Below are positions 5,840-6,018 of a DNA stretch of 6,018 bases, piece by piece. Numbering within the stretch: the stretch's first letter is position 1; each line of letters starts with the position of its first letter. The notes under the pieces are model-generated. The model did not search any database and was not told the origin of the DNA. It saw only the letters and a list, made by a program, of their open reading frames with translations. Position numbers and translations under genes: made by a program. Where the stretch lies: the NCBI GenBank assembly GCA_934630985.1, contig CAKTXO010000097.1:1-6018 (forward strand). The letters run 5' to 3'. The stretch comes from an uncultured Oscillospiraceae bacterium (lineage in GTDB: Bacteria > Bacillota > Clostridia > Oscillospirales > Oscillospiraceae).

Positions 5840-6018
5840 ATGAATATTGAATTTGATGCTTACAAGCAGAAACTGAACGACTGCCATCCGGCACTGGAAG
5901 GGCTGGCGGATTCCCTGAACGTGGAGGGGCTGAGAAACGAGCTGGAGCGGCTTCATGCCATGCAGGAGGCTCCCGGCTTCTGGGACGACCCGGAGAAAAG
6001 CCAGAAAGTCGTGGTGAA
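5840..6018 (+). CDS. prfB: Peptide chain release factor 2 (RF2), N-terminal fragment cut by the window edge
   Basis: Fifty-nine codons are visible from the ATG at 5840. The N-terminal helical domain of RF2 is recognised by the pattern L-x-x-L-x-x-SLNVEGLRNELERL followed by APGFWDDPEKSQKVV, the conserved 'p-x-FW-D/N-D' block of bacterial RF2. The protein recognises UGA and UAA in the ribosomal A site and triggers peptide release; the anticodon-like SPF loop and the GGQ motif lie beyond the right edge. In many bacteria the codons around residue 25-27 contain an in-frame UGA that must be bypassed by +1 frameshifting. Here they read TCC-CTG-AAC (5912-5920) and the frame is continuous. The ribosome binding site is weak (GAGAG at 5825-5829, 10 nt upstream). 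An out-of-frame ATG at 5833 opens only a five-codon reading. It has its own promoter and is unrelated in function to the genes on its left. Confidence 0.9.
   Translation, partial: MNIEFDAYKQKLNDCHPALEGLADSLNVEGLRNELERLHAMQEAPGFWDDPEKSQKVVV

Noticed and set aside
5815..5843. Alternative -35 box TTGACG at 5815-5820
   Set aside because: The matching -10 would overlap the prfB start codon and leave no leader; the upstream promoter is much better.

Overview
The window looks like a chromosomal piece from a GC-rich, low-AT-bias member of the Clostridia. A gut Oscillospiraceae/Ruminococcaceae-type organism is the best guess. The reasons are the strong AGGAGG-type ribosome binding sites, C/G-rich third codon positions, the Gram-positive style of the glycosyltransferases, and a release factor 2 N-terminus of Firmicute type. 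The species cannot be fixed from the sequence alone.

Layout. Positions 1-5531 are one plus-strand run of six glycosyltransferase (GT) genes: a GT-B family 4 enzyme cut by the left edge (1-665), a GT-A family 2 enzyme (680-1663), a second family 2 enzyme (1839-2831), a DXD-type family 32-like enzyme (2828-3595), a third family 2 enzyme (3598-4563) and a fourth (4560-5531). Five of the six are complete. Spacing is very tight (14 bp, ATGA overlap, 2 bp, GTGA overlap) except for one 175-bp gap after the first family 2 gene. Positions 5840-6018 hold the start of prfB (peptide chain release factor 2), which runs off the right edge and has its own promoter.

How the genes work together. A run of different glycosyltransferases with no metabolic genes between them is typical of a locus that builds a cell-surface polysaccharide (capsule, exopolysaccharide or wall polymer). 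Each enzyme probably adds one sugar to a lipid-linked repeat unit on the cytoplasmic side of the membrane. Flippase, polymerase, priming transferase and chain-length genes are not in the window and would be expected upstream. The donor sugars cannot be read from the sequence. The run ends at 5531, next to a housekeeping gene, so this is the right-hand end of the locus.

Non-coding structure. The two real gaps are not plain spacers. The first (about 1650-1806) is an AT-rich, multi-hairpin palindromic element in the middle of the operon. It overlaps the last codons and the stop of the preceding gene. The second (about 5539-5761) has imperfect inverted ends, a three-branched core closed by a perfect 14-bp stem, and flanking hairpins. 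Both resemble non-autonomous palindromic repeats (MITE-like), but both could also act as structured RNA. They are the least explained parts of the window. The prfB start lacks the in-frame UGA frameshift site used for autoregulation in many bacteria.
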